From assembly GCF_015832195.1 (NCBI RefSeq), contig NC_052018.1, positions 67,889,666-67,953,665 on the forward strand: a stretch of 64,000 nucleotides of DNA, read 5' to 3'. A model generated the notes under the pieces. The model ran no database searches. It saw only the letters and a list, made by a program, of their open reading frames with translations, and was not told the DNA's origin. This stretch comes from Motacilla alba alba. Lineage: Eukaryota; Chordata; Aves; Passeriformes; Motacillidae. The position numbers and the translations under genes are program-made. This document shows, one piece after another, positions 1-13,210 of the stretch (positions are counted from its first letter, which is position 1; every line of letters starts with the position of its first letter).

Positions 1-2336
1 TGGTAATGGAGACACTCAGAATACAGCTCTCTGTTCCAATTCATTTCATGCTCCAAGGAAGTCTCATGCTCAGAAGGTGACCTTCAAGGGGCATTGCTCT
101 GTCCCTGAATCACTGTATTACAGGATAAGTCTTAGCTGACAGACTCTCATTCCTCTCAGAGTAAATGGAAGTTACATGGATTATTTTAAGCCTTCCTCCC
201 ACCTGAGATGCTTTCTTTCTGCACTCTCTTGCTTTTTAATGTGAAAAAAAAAATCAAAGAACCTCATGAAGACTACAAGGAGTGTTCAGAAGTTTTGAAA
301 CCTTTTCTCTTTTAGGATCAGTGAGAGAGGAAGAAATAACTCCAAGGCAGCTAAATGTAGATAAAAGCAATGCATGCACATTGCTCCTTTACAACTTCCA
401 CATGGTTCTGGGAGCAGAATATTGGTATTTTTCTAAGAAGAAAAAAAAGGAAAAGAAGCAATATATTTCCTCTTTCCCCAGGATTCCCACAGCACCTTCT
501 TTAAAGAGGTAACCAAATGATTGGCAAACCAAGATCCTGTGCTATGTACAAGATGAAAAATTAATTAGTAAGTGTGCAGTGGCAAATTGTTCTAACACAG
601 CTGGTAAACTCCTGCTGCCAGTGCAAGCTTTGCAGGAAAAGCCTACACATATTTTGTGGCTACCAGACTTCCTTACTAGACACAGATCACCTGAATCATA
701 CTTGGATGGACATTGAGTCCATCCAACATTTGTCAGAAATGGGATTTTTGTCATATTTTTTGTGTTTGGATTAGCAAAGGACAGAAGCAAAGAGTATCCC
801 TTTTTAAACAACATTTTTTTTCATTGTTCAGAAGCTAATGGTAATCTAAATTGATTATCACATCCCTAAAAGATGAAGTACTGACAGGAAACAGCCTCTT
901 CCATAAGAATTTGGGACACCAGCAGCCTGTGGTACTGAATAAGAGCGAGCTACATAGCCAGTACTGGTGTTTCACAGACATGGCTGGGGTGTGGTGTTTC
1001 AGTAAGAGCTACTATCTTTTTGGTGTAGCACTCACACTGGAAAATCAGTTTGATGTCTGCAAGTAATTGAGAGTAGATGTGACCATGTAATTTTTTTTGA
1101 AAGTTCTCCTGAAAGATATACAATTTTTGGGAACAACCCTGCATGTACGTACCAGAAGTTAAATGTAATGAGGCAATGAGTAGAACGTTGTTTCATTTAG
1201 TTTGAAAGCATGAGATGTTACTATTTATTTACCATATTTTCAGTCTAGATTACAGCTAAAGTGTTTATTTAAAACAATATATACTTTTAGCCAAAGAAGT
1301 GGGAAATTTCCATACTCTAGAATAAAGAATTCCAGCAACCTTCAAATGCAGTCATATGAACATCACAATATTCCTGCTTCATGACATTTCTTCCCCAATC
1401 TAAGGTTTAAATGACTAAATCTAAAAGATATTAATGAGCTCACTAATTTCTTCACCCTCACATTGACTGCGTCATCATTATTAAGACATAGAATTAGACC
1501 AGTAGGACATCATGACCATCTGAAAACTCCACAATTCAAAACAGGGGGAATTATCCTGACAGAGTAGGTTATGCAGAGTAAGTTAGCAAGATTATCTTGA
1601 AGATATCATTTGAGACTATTTCATGAAGATAGCCTATGAAGCAAAGATATTGAGAAGAAGGAAGATAGCATAAGCAACATAAGAAGCTACAGGACAGTCA
1701 GAAAAATAATAAAATGAATTTTGTTTAAAAAAACTGAACACCTTCCACCCCCACAAAAAGCTCCAAACCAAACCAACAAAACGACACCCACAAATCATGG
1801 CAAGATTGTTTTAGAAATTGAATGGGAACATTTCCTTTTGACTTCATTTTGTCTATAAATCTCTCACCACAGCAAATTAAGCAGATACTGAATATGCTCC
1901 CCCTCACCAGCCTACAGAGCTCCCCCCACTTCAATTACAAGTCTTTGTGTGGGATCCCCTGCACTTGCAATCCTGGTTTCAACCCTCCACAGTGGGCTGT
2001 GCACTGATCATTTACTGAGGTGGGTGGATTTCATATCTTTAGCACTACATGAGCTAATTTTACTTCAGGTGCAAGTCAAAGAAATTGCTCCTGAACCTAT
2101 TTTCTTCCAAATATTAAATGATTCTCTCCTAATGTTTAGGCAAATACGATGAGAACTACTGCCCTACAAGAAAAGCTCCTAGTGTTACAGTCAAGAGAAG
2201 AAAGTGGATTTTGGTTTTTCCTATCTTTCAGGAAAAAATAATATAGTGAAGTTGCTATATTTAGTAACATTGTCTAGAAAATTACAGCAGTGGAAGAGAA
2301 AGAGAACATATGATATAGGACTTCGGGTTTTTGATT
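1..2336. other. Non-coding, no feature recognised
   Basis: AT-rich unique-looking DNA with only short chance ORFs (up to 90 codons), often on both strands over the same bases. No splice-bounded exon, RNA gene or repeat could be supported. Confidence 0.6.
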
Positions 2337-2438
2337 TTGTTCTTTTCTTGGTTGGTTGGTTATGGGTTTTTGTTTGGTTTTGGTTGGGGGATTTTTGGTG
2401 CCTTTTTTGTTTGTTTGTTTGTTTTGGTTTTTTTTTTG
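2337..2438. repeat. G/T-rich low-complexity tract
   Basis: The plus strand is built of TTGG and GTTT units and ends in a T run. On the minus strand it is A-rich with CAAA units. Apparent ORFs across it encode Lys/Gln/Asn/Thr runs and are artefacts of the composition. It could be an old A-rich retroposon tail, but no body is visible. Confidence 0.75.
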
Positions 2439-5400
2439 TAACCTTGGTGAAATATAAGTAGAAGGCAGTATGGATTAATATTATTGCCCTGCCAAAAGTC
2501 ATGCCTAGGGTAGCAATACTGGAATGATTTTCCACTGCCCAAAGCAGGATCTAGAGTGAGAAGAAATGGGAATAGTTGCCCTTTTCCACCATAGGCTGTT
2601 GAAGGCAAGCTACAAACATTATTTGTTGGAAATTGAGTCACTAGGCACCATAGCTTTTTTTGAAGAAGAATCTTGCAGAGGTTCTCAGTATTAAGAAATC
2701 AGAACTCAGATTTTTATATGCAATACAAACTTCCCAGAGGAGAAGGTCCTGTGTGCTGGAAATGAAATGTTACATTAGATTTTGAAGGATCACAGGGGAC
2801 TTAGCCGTGACAAGTTCTAATCCTACATCCATAACCAAAATGGAGCTTTAAGACTGAAAGCCACACATGTGACTTAAAATCTTGGAACACATCACTCTGA
2901 TGTTTTAAAAGTGCAAAACAGCAAATAGATGAGTTTTAATATAAGAAAATATGTTCAGTAAGAACACTTTCCTTTGTTTGAAAGTTTAGCACTGGGCAAG
3001 CTCTTTCACTGCTCTCAAATCCTGTGATACCATATTTGATTTGATTTCTTGGTTCTGTTAGATGTGTGATGTACCATACTTGTGATGGTCTAGGCACTGA
3101 AGTTCTTGCATACAGAAATACCGAGCATTTTAAATTGAGTTGTTGATCAAGATAGAAGAGGCTCACACCTCAGAGCAGTCACTCCTAGGACACAGGAAAA
3201 TACCAGATTATGGAGAAACCGAAAGGTCTGCACTGTCATTATAACTGCCTGGAAGTATATCTTTACACATATAGGGAAAGAAAGAAAATCTTCTAATTTT
3301 TTTTTGAAACCCATAAAAGATTAAGTGATAAATCTCTATAAATTTGTCTTTAATTTTCAGTCTTTATTTTACTTTCTGGTCATTATTTCAAACCCATTTA
3401 TGTAAATACTGCTGAATATACTGTTTTGTCAGAGCTCCTGAAGAGTAACTTAAGGCAGTTATTTCAAAGAAGCAGTTTTTCATGTGATATAAAACATCCT
3501 CAGAGCACCAGATGGATATTATTAAATTTTATGATAGCCCATACAGAGATAACACTCATTTTATGGAGACAGAAAGAGTCATAAACCAATTAGAGTATCA
3601 ACTCAGTCTTTACATTATGTTCTGCATTTTGAAGGCAGAATTCCCAGTAAAGTCCTATCAGACAGCACAAATGGCCAGAAATAGTACAGAATATGTCTAC
3701 AATAACTGTGCTATTGAAAAACATGTAAATCTTGCCCTCAGCCAGAAACAGCAACTTCATTGCTCCCCTAGCTGCAGTCAGCTGCAGGGAAAAGAACCAG
3801 GCAGGGGATTCTGAGGAGAATCATAATGCCACTAGGGATAATACCCTATTACCTCAGAAATAAGGTGTGTGCCAGTGAATATCCTCCAAATTTTGACACT
3901 GTGCCTACTGGGTCTTTCATGCACCTTCTAAAGAAGATTTTGTGTGATGGGAGAGAAAGCTAGCAAGAAGATAAAGAGAAGATGAAAGCTGATAATTAAG
4001 AAAATAAAGCTGTTGACTTTGTTTATAGGAAACCATAAAGTTTCTTTTTGACAATTTCAAGGATTGGGAGAGTGTTTCACAGTTCCAACTGATACTTCAT
4101 TCTAGTGTCTGTCATTGTTTTCTGGGCAGATCCTGGGTAATTCACACAGATGAACTTGTATGTAATGCTCTACGCACTTGGCAAACACACAAATCAGGAA
4201 GGGTCCAGCAACAGCAACCTCACTGACACCTCAGTATTGTTTTGCCCCTTTTACAAGCATGGACAGACAATGTACCTTTCCAAAACCTGTTGAACAATTA
4301 AGCAACAAAACTGCCTTGAGCTCAAGGCCCGTGTCCAAGTCACTGAAGACCACAATCCTCACAAAAAGCCCACTGCCTTAACTAAAGCTGTATCCCTGTT
4401 ATGGGTCCCCAGCTGGCCTTCAGACTCCACCTGTCAGAAAGGTCTACAGCTGTACCTGCATGGTACTGCCAGACAAGTTGCACCAGACAAGAGAGAAACT
4501 GCTCAGGGACAGAGGAAGATTGGGCTGTAGATGCATCTCCTTTTAAGTGTTTCTCAGGAAAGAGCTGGAGATGCCATGTGCCTGCAGCCACGCAGATTCA
4601 TGTTCTCTAAGATTTGCTACAAAAACATACCCTGCCTAAAACTGAGGCTACAAGTGCTGTGACAGATTTTCTCACATTGCTTTCCAAACTCACCCACCAG
4701 CCTGAAGTTTTCTACTGACAACAGCACATTGTTTGGATGTACAGGTTGTATATCTCATATGCCACTTCCTCACCCTTCAATTATTTTTCCTTGGTTTAGT
4801 GCTCAGTTCCTTGTTCAAAAAAACCCCAACAAAATTAGCTTATAAACATTTTCCTCCCTCCACAGCAAGCTCTGCATATTTGAGATATGTGCATCAAGGA
4901 AGTTTTCCATAATATTGCTGTTCTTGAACTTGCTGACCTTCCTGTGTTTTAGTTTGAAATAAAGCAAGTTATGTTTTGCTACCAGTTAAAAGGTTCCTAT
5001 GCTTAAGATGTAAAACATTGGCTGTATACAGGTTTTAAAAAAGCCATTATTATTTCTGTTAGCAAAAGGCTTATTACAAGGCATCTTTATGGTGTAAATA
5101 TAAGTTTTACAGAGATAATATTATGCAAAAATATAAAAATATATCCTGCAAGCATTTTAAAAATTCTGATTTTAGTAAATATATAAAGATACATTTTTTG
5201 AGACAGTATCTTAAGACCCAGTAGAAACCCAAGGAATTCACTAAAATGACAGCAAATCTTACCTTAAGAAGAACCAGCAGAGGCTCTAGTTTTGCTCTTA
5301 CCTGATATTCAATCAAATGCTTATGGCAAGACTTAATGCTGGCTCCTTCCACCTCTCTAGTGGTCAAAGAACAGATAGTCAGAATCTAAGCTCTCCTATA

Positions 5401-6404
5401 GGTTTGTCAGGCTGAATGGGAGTAACATCTGGCTTTCTGCCTGAAATTAATTGGAGAAATGTATTACAGGCTGTGTACTTATCATCAGCTGCCAAGAAGC
5501 ATTTAGATAATGCTTCTTTACAAGAGCAGAAAGGAAGATTTTTCATTTCATTTCCAGAGAGATGCATGTACACTGTCAGGCAGATAGCAAATAGCAATTA
5601 AGGACTGACTGGTGAATATCAGAGAAAAAAAAAAGTGACATAATTTAGTTTTTCCTTTTAAAAAATGTAATAGCAAATATGGAAAGGGGCACTTACATTT
5701 TCCTACAGATTTCAGGATGAGGAGCCCAGCTGATAAACTTTCACTTTTAAGATGCTTTGCCTATGTGCCTTGTTTAAGCACTGGAAGTCAGTCACTCCTA
5801 CTTTTCCCTCTTTTGATAAATCATCAGTAGAAATTACCATTTCTTCAGGGCTGTGAAATTGCACCTGTGACTCTTCATCACCTCTCCTGACTCTGCCACA
5901 GGTGTCACAGTGCCTGTGTTAGGGTTGCATTACTACTGTCAGCAAGGCATATTCAAGCAGCTTTCTCTGTGGGCTGTATTAAGATCTTACAGGGAGGAAC
6001 CAGGAAAAAATAAAACCTGAAAAATATGGACAAAGGGGAAAAGAAGAGTTCCCTGAAGAGCATAAGTTGAAAGACTTTCCTGCTAAAACACCATTAGCAT
6101 TACAATGTATATGGTGCACAAACATCATAGTAATCTCTGTTTATTAGTAGTACTATTTATTATTATATTTTTATTTTTATTATTATTGTTCTTAAGTTAG
6201 CAGCTTAAACCAGGCATACATTTGGATGAAGATGGATGAATATTGTGGCAGAGAATAGAGTAGGAAAAAGGAGAAAATAACAGAAATAAAACAACATAAA
6301 AATTAAGCAGGAAAGAAAGAAATTAGAATAGGACATAAAAAGAGTTTGGGTAGAAAAAATATAGCACAAACTTTTTTTTACTCTCTTTGCTTCTTGGATC
6401 ACAG
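2439..6404. other. Non-coding AT-rich DNA
   Basis: Nothing recognisable beyond short chance ORFs. At 6135-6190 is a TTA/ATT-rich low-complexity stretch, and a pyrimidine-rich tract with CAG at 6402-6404 abuts the GC-richer islet that follows. Confidence 0.55.
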
Positions 6405-6860
6405 CACATTCAGGAAAGGCTTGGAGCGGTAGGCATTCCTTCAGAGCTTGCCCATCAGCCTGGCTGCCTTGAGAGGAGAGTCCCAGCAGGATGCTTCAGG
6501 CAATGGCCACAGGAGGGTCTCCCCAGCCCAGGATCAGCTGTGTGCCCACTGGGACTGGTGGGGGACCAGGGCCTAGCCAGGCACACAAGGCTGTGTGGCG
6601 GGAGACATTCATTGCCAAACGAAGTGCTGTGGCTGCAGAAACGACCAGACTCTTTCAGGCAGGAGGGAGATGTTGAATGCCTTCCCATAAGACTGGCAGT
6701 CCTGCTGGCAGAGCAGGAGGGTTTTTCCCTCCTCACTGGTAGCAGATCCTCTCTGCTCTGCCTGCATGGTGAAATGCAGAAATGTGAGGGCTGGCACTGA
6801 ATTCTTCTGGAGCTGTTTTAGGCAGAACAGATGCAGCATGGCTTTACAGTCCAGAGCCAT
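6405..6860. other. GC-richer islet with a long open frame, unidentified
   Basis: Base composition shifts sharply to GC-rich at about 6405. A frame open from 6387 to 6800 (137 codons) crosses it, but a second plus-strand frame and two minus-strand frames are open too, as expected where stop codons are rare. The left edge looks like a 3' splice site (pyrimidine tract and CAG at 6402-6404) and AAT/GTGAGG near 6784 resembles a donor, so a lncRNA or novel exon is conceivable. The translation resembles no family I know. Confidence 0.2.
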
Positions 6861-9800
6861 TCACTGAAGGCTGGCAAGGCAACTGGAATGGTTGCTGTAT
6901 GATTCCCAGTCTTTTGGCACATCAATGAGCAACACCAGCTTTCCCCACACATAAAAACTCTTTAAAATCATTCCTGCAAATTTACCTCGAGCTAGTCTGA
7001 AAAAATCGAGAGAAGTTTGTTTTGTGCACAGTAACTGTGTGAGTTCTGAAGCACTAGAGTTCTGCTTGGTGAGGCTCAGTAAACTCACAGCTATGAAACA
7101 GGGAAGGTGCTGCCCACACAGGGAGCTGAATGCAGGTAGAATAACGAAGAGAGGAGATAGCTGTGGCACAGCACAGCAATTAGAATATAAATCAAGATTA
7201 ATCTCCATGAAAATATCTTTCTTTGAGTCCCGACAAATACTTTATTTCACTTAAAAGCAGTCATACAGATTATCAAATTATTTTCTGCAAAGGTTGTACT
7301 GTACTACTGATTTAATAATTTCATATTTTTATTCCAAAACATGATATAAATCAGCACACACGTAGCAGAATTTTACAGCTCCACAGAGCTGACCTTTCTA
7401 TCACTTAACTAAAAACATTACAAAATAACTCAGCCATGAGAGTAAGGATGATGGCCCCAGTATGGGAATATATATATCAGCTCTTATACTTACCTTTAAA
7501 TCAAATAAGGTCTATATATTGATATAAAGGCAGGCATGTGGATGGTTGAACAGAAAAGAAATGTAGGTTCATATCTCTGATTATGCTTCTACCAGCTACT
7601 CTTTCATCAGGAAGTCATTACATTTAAGTTGGGAAAAACTTTGTGCATGTTTGTGCATTTTGGATGATACTAAGCATGCCTGTTTCATTTGCTTTCATAT
7701 GCATTTGTTTGGCTTTTCTGCATCGTTTGATTAGCAGAATAGCAAAATGGAAAAATAAACAGTCCACAGGCATGTTTGTCTTTCACATTTATTGATACAG
7801 CAAACTAATTAAGTGGAGCTAAGCTTAGCCACCAAATTAAAAATCTAATGCTGAAATTGGGAATCAATCTTCCTGTTAGTATTGCCAGTGATGTCAGCAG
7901 CACAGCACTTAGGAAAGGTTATATTGGTTTTAATAATGTTCAACATTATGTTCTTTTCTTCTGCATCTAAATAAATAAATATGGCGAAGTTGCAATCTAT
8001 TTGAATAATTGCTATTATTCAAATATACCTCATAGATTTTTGATTTCTTCCACTTCTTGGTTTTTAATAAAAGTGTCATCTTTTTCTGTTAAAATGATAT
8101 GAACAAATTTATACCTGGAAACGAATGTGAGAAACCCCAGATATGATGGTGGAACTGTTAAGAAGTTACAGTGCTTTTATTTGTCATTTGGGTTTAACAG
8201 GGAAGGCAGGTTGAAAAAAATGTCAATTGTTTACTGCCAGGGCAGAAAGAAAGTATATACATAGTCTAGAGGCTATTCTTGGGTTAGTTGATCCTGAAGG
8301 AAGCAATATACCAAGGTAAACACTTTTAAAATTAAAGCATTTGTACTACCAGAAAAAAAATCTCTTTATGTCAGTATTCTTTATGTCAGGCCTACATGAA
8401 TGTGCAAAGTTTTAGAACTTGTTGTGAGGCGAAGGCTGCTGAAAATGCTAACATATTGTCCTATAATATTTTAAAAAAGCCACCTAAACCAAACAAGCAG
8501 AAACCCCAAGGCCTGAGATAATACCTCAATAGTTTTCCATTACTGAGATAGGTGTATCCATGTACATGGGGTTCAGAATTTCATGTCTCCCCCCAAAGAA
8601 CAGCTTTCCAACCAAGGTGGGCATGCCCTTGTGTACAGACCAGAGTTAGCAGCACACACTGCTTTTGCAGAGCAGGAATTGGCTAAACGTGTAGGAAACA
8701 TGGTAAAGGTCAAGATCCCAGGAACCATGGCCAGGGAAACTCCCTGGCCACCAGCTAGAGAAGGGGAGGAGCTGGGAGAGGTAGGAAGCAGCGCTTGCCC
8801 ATTTGCTGAGCCTGGGGCACAGCCAGTGTGACCTGGGAGGGAAGGAAATCCAGCACAGGGGGCTCTGACTTGCTCCAGCATGGCTAAGGGGGAACCTCTC
8901 CTTCTAGTCCTTCCAGGACCCTGTATGCACATTTCTTTACATGGCCTTCAGAAAGAGACACATTCTTGGAGCAGGCGTGCAGATCACCCTGCTCAGGTCC
9001 ATGGCTCAGCTACTCTCTTTTGCAAGAACCCGGAGAACTGGCAATAGGGTGTAGGACTGTAGTAAGATTAATGTATTTTGCTTAAAGTGAAAAGATGGCA
9101 CTGACCCCTCATGATTAACTCCTGATTGTTCTGCCTTTGAAGAAAACACCAGAGGAACAGTATTAAGTAGTTCTGTTACAATTTCTTTTTCCTTGTGGCA
9201 TGTAATATTCACTTTCACATCAAGAACCACAATCAAGGACTGTTTTACCAGAGAGATACATTCTAGGTTTTTATTTGTCCAGAAGGTAGAATTTAGGAAT
9301 AAATACCTTTAACATTGCATACTCTGTTATTTGGAGAGTGTATATGGTGTAGGTATGTATAGATATATAGATTCAGATACTCATATAGCTATAGATTTAA
9401 TGTTAGAGACTTCAAATGAATTCAATACAATATAATTACTAAATTTTTAACAAGGTATTTTTTTAAATTCAGATATTAACTATCTTGGTATATTTTCATG
9501 CTTTCTTTCCTTTCTTATAATATTTTTTTCTCTCAAATGATCATACAGTGCCACCTAGTCGTTGCTGCTAAGATTTGCAGCACTTAACTGAAAAAAAAAC
9601 CTGCTTCTCTAAAGGGTTATTAAAGAAGTGATTTTCTTCAAATCTTGGGAGGAAGGGTGGTTATGTTGTTCCCTCCTACCCTCCCTCAATATTATTCTAA
9701 CATAATTTGTTTATAAAATATTTAAAAACTTTACTTTTATGTAATTTTTAAACTTTTAGAATGCTCATGTCTATTACTATGGCATATAAAGCATGTTTAT

Positions 9801-12302
9801 CTGAACAACATACAAAGTTACTAAACTTCCAAAATTTCACAATTAAGAAACGATGCTTGAGAGGAGCAGTTACAACAAATATGAATGAACACAGAATAAT
9901 AATTTATTATTATTATCTCTACATATTACATGCGGAGGTAGGAGCAAGAGGTAGCTTACATTGCAGCCACAGGAAAATGTGAGTGTTGGCATGACCACGT
10001 GGCAGTAATACAGCTACTACTTGGGGCTCATCCTGCAGTTAGTGGAAGGACACCCGTCAGCTCAAACAACAGCAGCCACATGGTCAGCCTCAACTTAAAC
10101 AGGAAGGTATAATGCAATCATAAGAGGAGCTTGAATGGCTGCTTTTCAGGTCTTGAAATTAGGGTGTGTCTTGTCACAGTTGTATGAAAACTCTTCTTGT
10201 TTTCTGTGGATCTGCATCTCAAATGCTTATGTGGTAATCACCATCTCCCTGTAAGCAATCAAAAGGCAAAGCAAATGAAAATAAATAGGATTCCAGCATG
10301 CAACAGCTACAGAACACAATTTGGAAACACAGACATCAAAGGTTGAAAACTGAAGTGTGAAATAAATAATTTTTGCTTCCTTTAAATATACATAGCTATT
10401 TTTAAAAGTCCCTAATTCTGGGATTACTAATGCATGACTTTTCCATTTGTAGTGCAGAAACTGATTGCATATCCCGTATCAAAATATTTTCCCTTCCGAG
10501 AGATGGTGAATTAACAGATTCTTGCAGAGGAGTCATTTTGTACAGGTTTTTGGGTGCCCTCTAGAGTATGTAACAGATTGAAAGAGTAATGCTTGATACT
10601 AGTTCAAATTCAGGTCCTTTGATGAATGAATAGAAGCTAATATTTCATAACCAGTACTGTCCATTCCATCTGACTTTTAGATTTTTTCTTGATATTGGAA
10701 TTTTTGAAAGGTGAGTATAAAGAAGTGTCTAACCAACACAGGACAGCTTCCTGCAAAAGCTGAGAAACTCCATACAGATTAAAGAAACTAATCCATTAAA
10801 AAATCTAACCAGACCATTAAATAAGCTTTTTTATTATTATTTGTTGATCTGTTCAAGAGGATCCTGTACTTTTAAGCAAAAACCCTTAAAAATGCTTTCA
10901 GTATCACCCGTTAGTTTAGAACATCTTAGAATATCTGTGTGAAAATATACAAAAAAACAGTGGATGGCACTGTTGGCTTACATGTAGAGAATCATCTCCT
11001 AAGTTATAAAATTTATATGGATTTTAAGGTTAGCTGTGTATGCATGGATTTGTGTTTGCCTAGTACTGTACAGCTTTTGCTGTATTTGAGCAAATCGATT
11101 TTTTAAAAGTTTATTATCATGCTAATGCCTCCAAAATGAATAGTTATTTATTCTGAAAATTTGTGGCTTACTTTAATCAGAAAGTGTTTGGACTAATTAT
11201 TGGACTGAACAAATCCTCTTTTACAATCACTGCAAGGAACATACTAGGTCTTGCAACACTGAAAAATGACTGATTTTACCTCTTTAGTCTATAAGCACAA
11301 AGCATGAAAATTAAGTTTATTGAAATCTTGTACAAAACTCCACTTTTTCTGACCAATAGCGTACCTTGGGAACTTATTCAGGCTCCAATCATTTTGTCTA
11401 CATTGATCACAAGTTCCCTTAGAGCCCTCAAGCACTCTGAAACAAGGCAAGACAGAGAAAATTATGTTGCTGGAAAAGCATCGCGTGGTGGGTGTGGAGA
11501 GGCAGCACAAACCTGGTGACAAAGCAATTGCCTTCCCCAGAGCACAGGGCTCTGAGGTCATTTGATGCTTGGCAGCATTTATTCTGTGCTGCAGCTCGAG
11601 CGTTTCATGTCATAGGGAGGGGGAAAATCTGCAAATCTTTCTGCTGTTGATCATAAGGGTAGGCAAAGGGAGAAGGAATTGCCAGGCTCCTTTGCCATGG
11701 GTAGAGAGGCTGAGGCTTCCATCATTCACAATGGAGTTAATTCCACTGAAAATAAGCACACCTGAAAGTTGTACCTTGGCTTTGAATGCAAACCAAACCA
11801 CAGCCTCAGTGTCAGCCTTAGTTTGAACCTACACCATGGACACAGTGTTGTACACTCCATTGGAGAGTTTGCTCACAGGGGAGGGATAAAAATGCTCCTC
11901 TCTATGTGATGGGTGGACCAGGAAAATGAGATGTATTGTGTCTGTGCTTTGGTTTTACAGCAGGATTTACAGTCTAGTCAGCCAAGTGTTCCGCTGTTGG
12001 GTGAGCCCCCACAAAATGTGGCAATGGCACCAAAAGTCTGCAAGCAGCCCAAAACTTACCTCCTTGTTCTGATGGTGTGGCACTTACCCCCACTGCAGAG
12101 ATCCTAACCTAAGATGAACATGAGGCTACATGGAGCTAAATCTGGAAACTTGCTAAGGCTCCCAGAAGCTTGAAACACTTTAGAATGCCAGCATGATGAT
12201 TCCAGCTATAAGAGAATACAGCTTAAGGGCCTGAACCAGTAAGAACTGAACACAAGAGAAAGATCCCACTAAAATTAAAGGGGTCCCTTTGTCCTTGGTC
12301 CT
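6861..12302. other. Non-coding DNA, one further GC-richer islet
   Basis: Mostly AT-rich unique sequence. The stretch at 8580-8930 is GC-richer and open on both strands (119 codons on the minus strand, 82 on the plus), with no recognisable protein. An ATT-rich microsatellite-like run lies at about 9897-9920. Confidence 0.5.
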
Positions 12303-12473
12303 AAATTCCAGTTGGATGGATATCTAGCTAGGAGCAGAGGGAACAGACCTTCCTTCCTTCCTATTAGGGTTTTTGCAAAGATATTGGTGTTGTTACATTT
12401 TATTGAAACTGAAATTTTAAAACTATTTGTTATTTTAAGATGGAAAGAAAAATCTCACTTTTATTTTTTAAAC
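12303..12473. repeat. Direct repeat copy A (about 171 bp)
   Basis: This copy and 13039-13210 align end to end at roughly 95% identity. The visible differences are a handful of mostly C/T substitutions plus two small indels. Both begin near a CCAG(T/C)TGGATGGATATC motif and end with TTTTTTAAAC. They are not low-complexity sequence, so this is a true duplication. Confidence 0.9.
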
Positions 12474-13038
12474 AAATCGCTGGCTGGGGGCTATGTACAA
12501 ATCACGAACAGGATGGGACTGCTAGAAATGCGCCTCGAGCTGTTTATTTTCCAGCATCAGTCTCATTACATGGTTATGACAATGGGAAGATGCCAACAGC
12601 TCACATCCCAGGCAGCAGACAAAGAACTTAATGTTACAACTTACTTTAAAAGTTTTTTGACCAATCACACCAAGCAAAAGCATATTGACAGTAGTTCTAT
12701 CCAATCACTATAAGCACACCTACCTTTGGTTAAAACAATGCTTGCTTATTTCAAACACAATACCTGCTTGTAAGCCTTAAAACACAATGCACAGAGCTCC
12801 ATTATTGAGCTTAGAACTTCCTTATATCTCTCTAGATTTACTTTTCTGCAGCTTAGGGAGTTATTCTAGACAAGCGTTAATACAGAGACCATTGCTCTAT
12901 TTGTCCTTACTTTTCTACTTCTTACATAATTTTTATGCCACCTATCTCATAGCTACTGCTCAGCTCTAATCACAGTTCTGTCTTTGAGACCTACCTTTTG
13001 CAACTTTCCCAAAACCCTCTGATTTTATACATTCCCAC
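12474..13038. mobile_element. 565-bp segment between the direct repeats, possible LTR or insertion
   Basis: The segment holds two CCAATCAC motifs (about 12660 and 12700), which look like the CCAAT boxes of an LTR promoter. It has no long ORF of its own: the 133-codon frame from 12312 runs across the repeat boundary and resembles nothing. It could be a solo LTR or other insert with a flanking duplication, or the unit of an unequal exchange. Canonical TG...CA ends at the repeat boundaries are not evident, so the assignment is weak. Confidence 0.35.
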
Positions 13039-13210
13039 AAACTCCAGCTGGATGGATATCTAGCTAGTAGCAGAGGGAACAGATCTTCCTTCTCTCTTTC
13101 CTATTAGGGTTTTCGCAAAGATAATTATGTTACATTTTATTGAAACTGAAATTTTAAAACTATTTGTTATTTTAAGATGGAAAGAAAAATCTCACTTTTA
13201 TTTTTTAAAC
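13039..13210. repeat. Direct repeat copy B (about 172 bp)
   Basis: This is the second copy of the unit at 12303-12473, in the same orientation with a start-to-start offset of 736 bp. It differs in a CTTTCCT expansion and a short deletion near 13120. Identity stops sharply after TTTTTTAAAC (copy A continues AAATCG, copy B continues TGAGTG), which marks a real boundary. Confidence 0.9.

Noticed and set aside
2221..2641. Minus-strand ORFs rich in Lys, Gln, Asn and Thr
   Set aside because: Produced by the A-rich low-complexity complement of the G/T tract.
12312..12713. 133-codon plus-strand ORF
   Set aside because: It starts in direct-repeat copy A and runs into the insert, with low-complexity translation and no family match.
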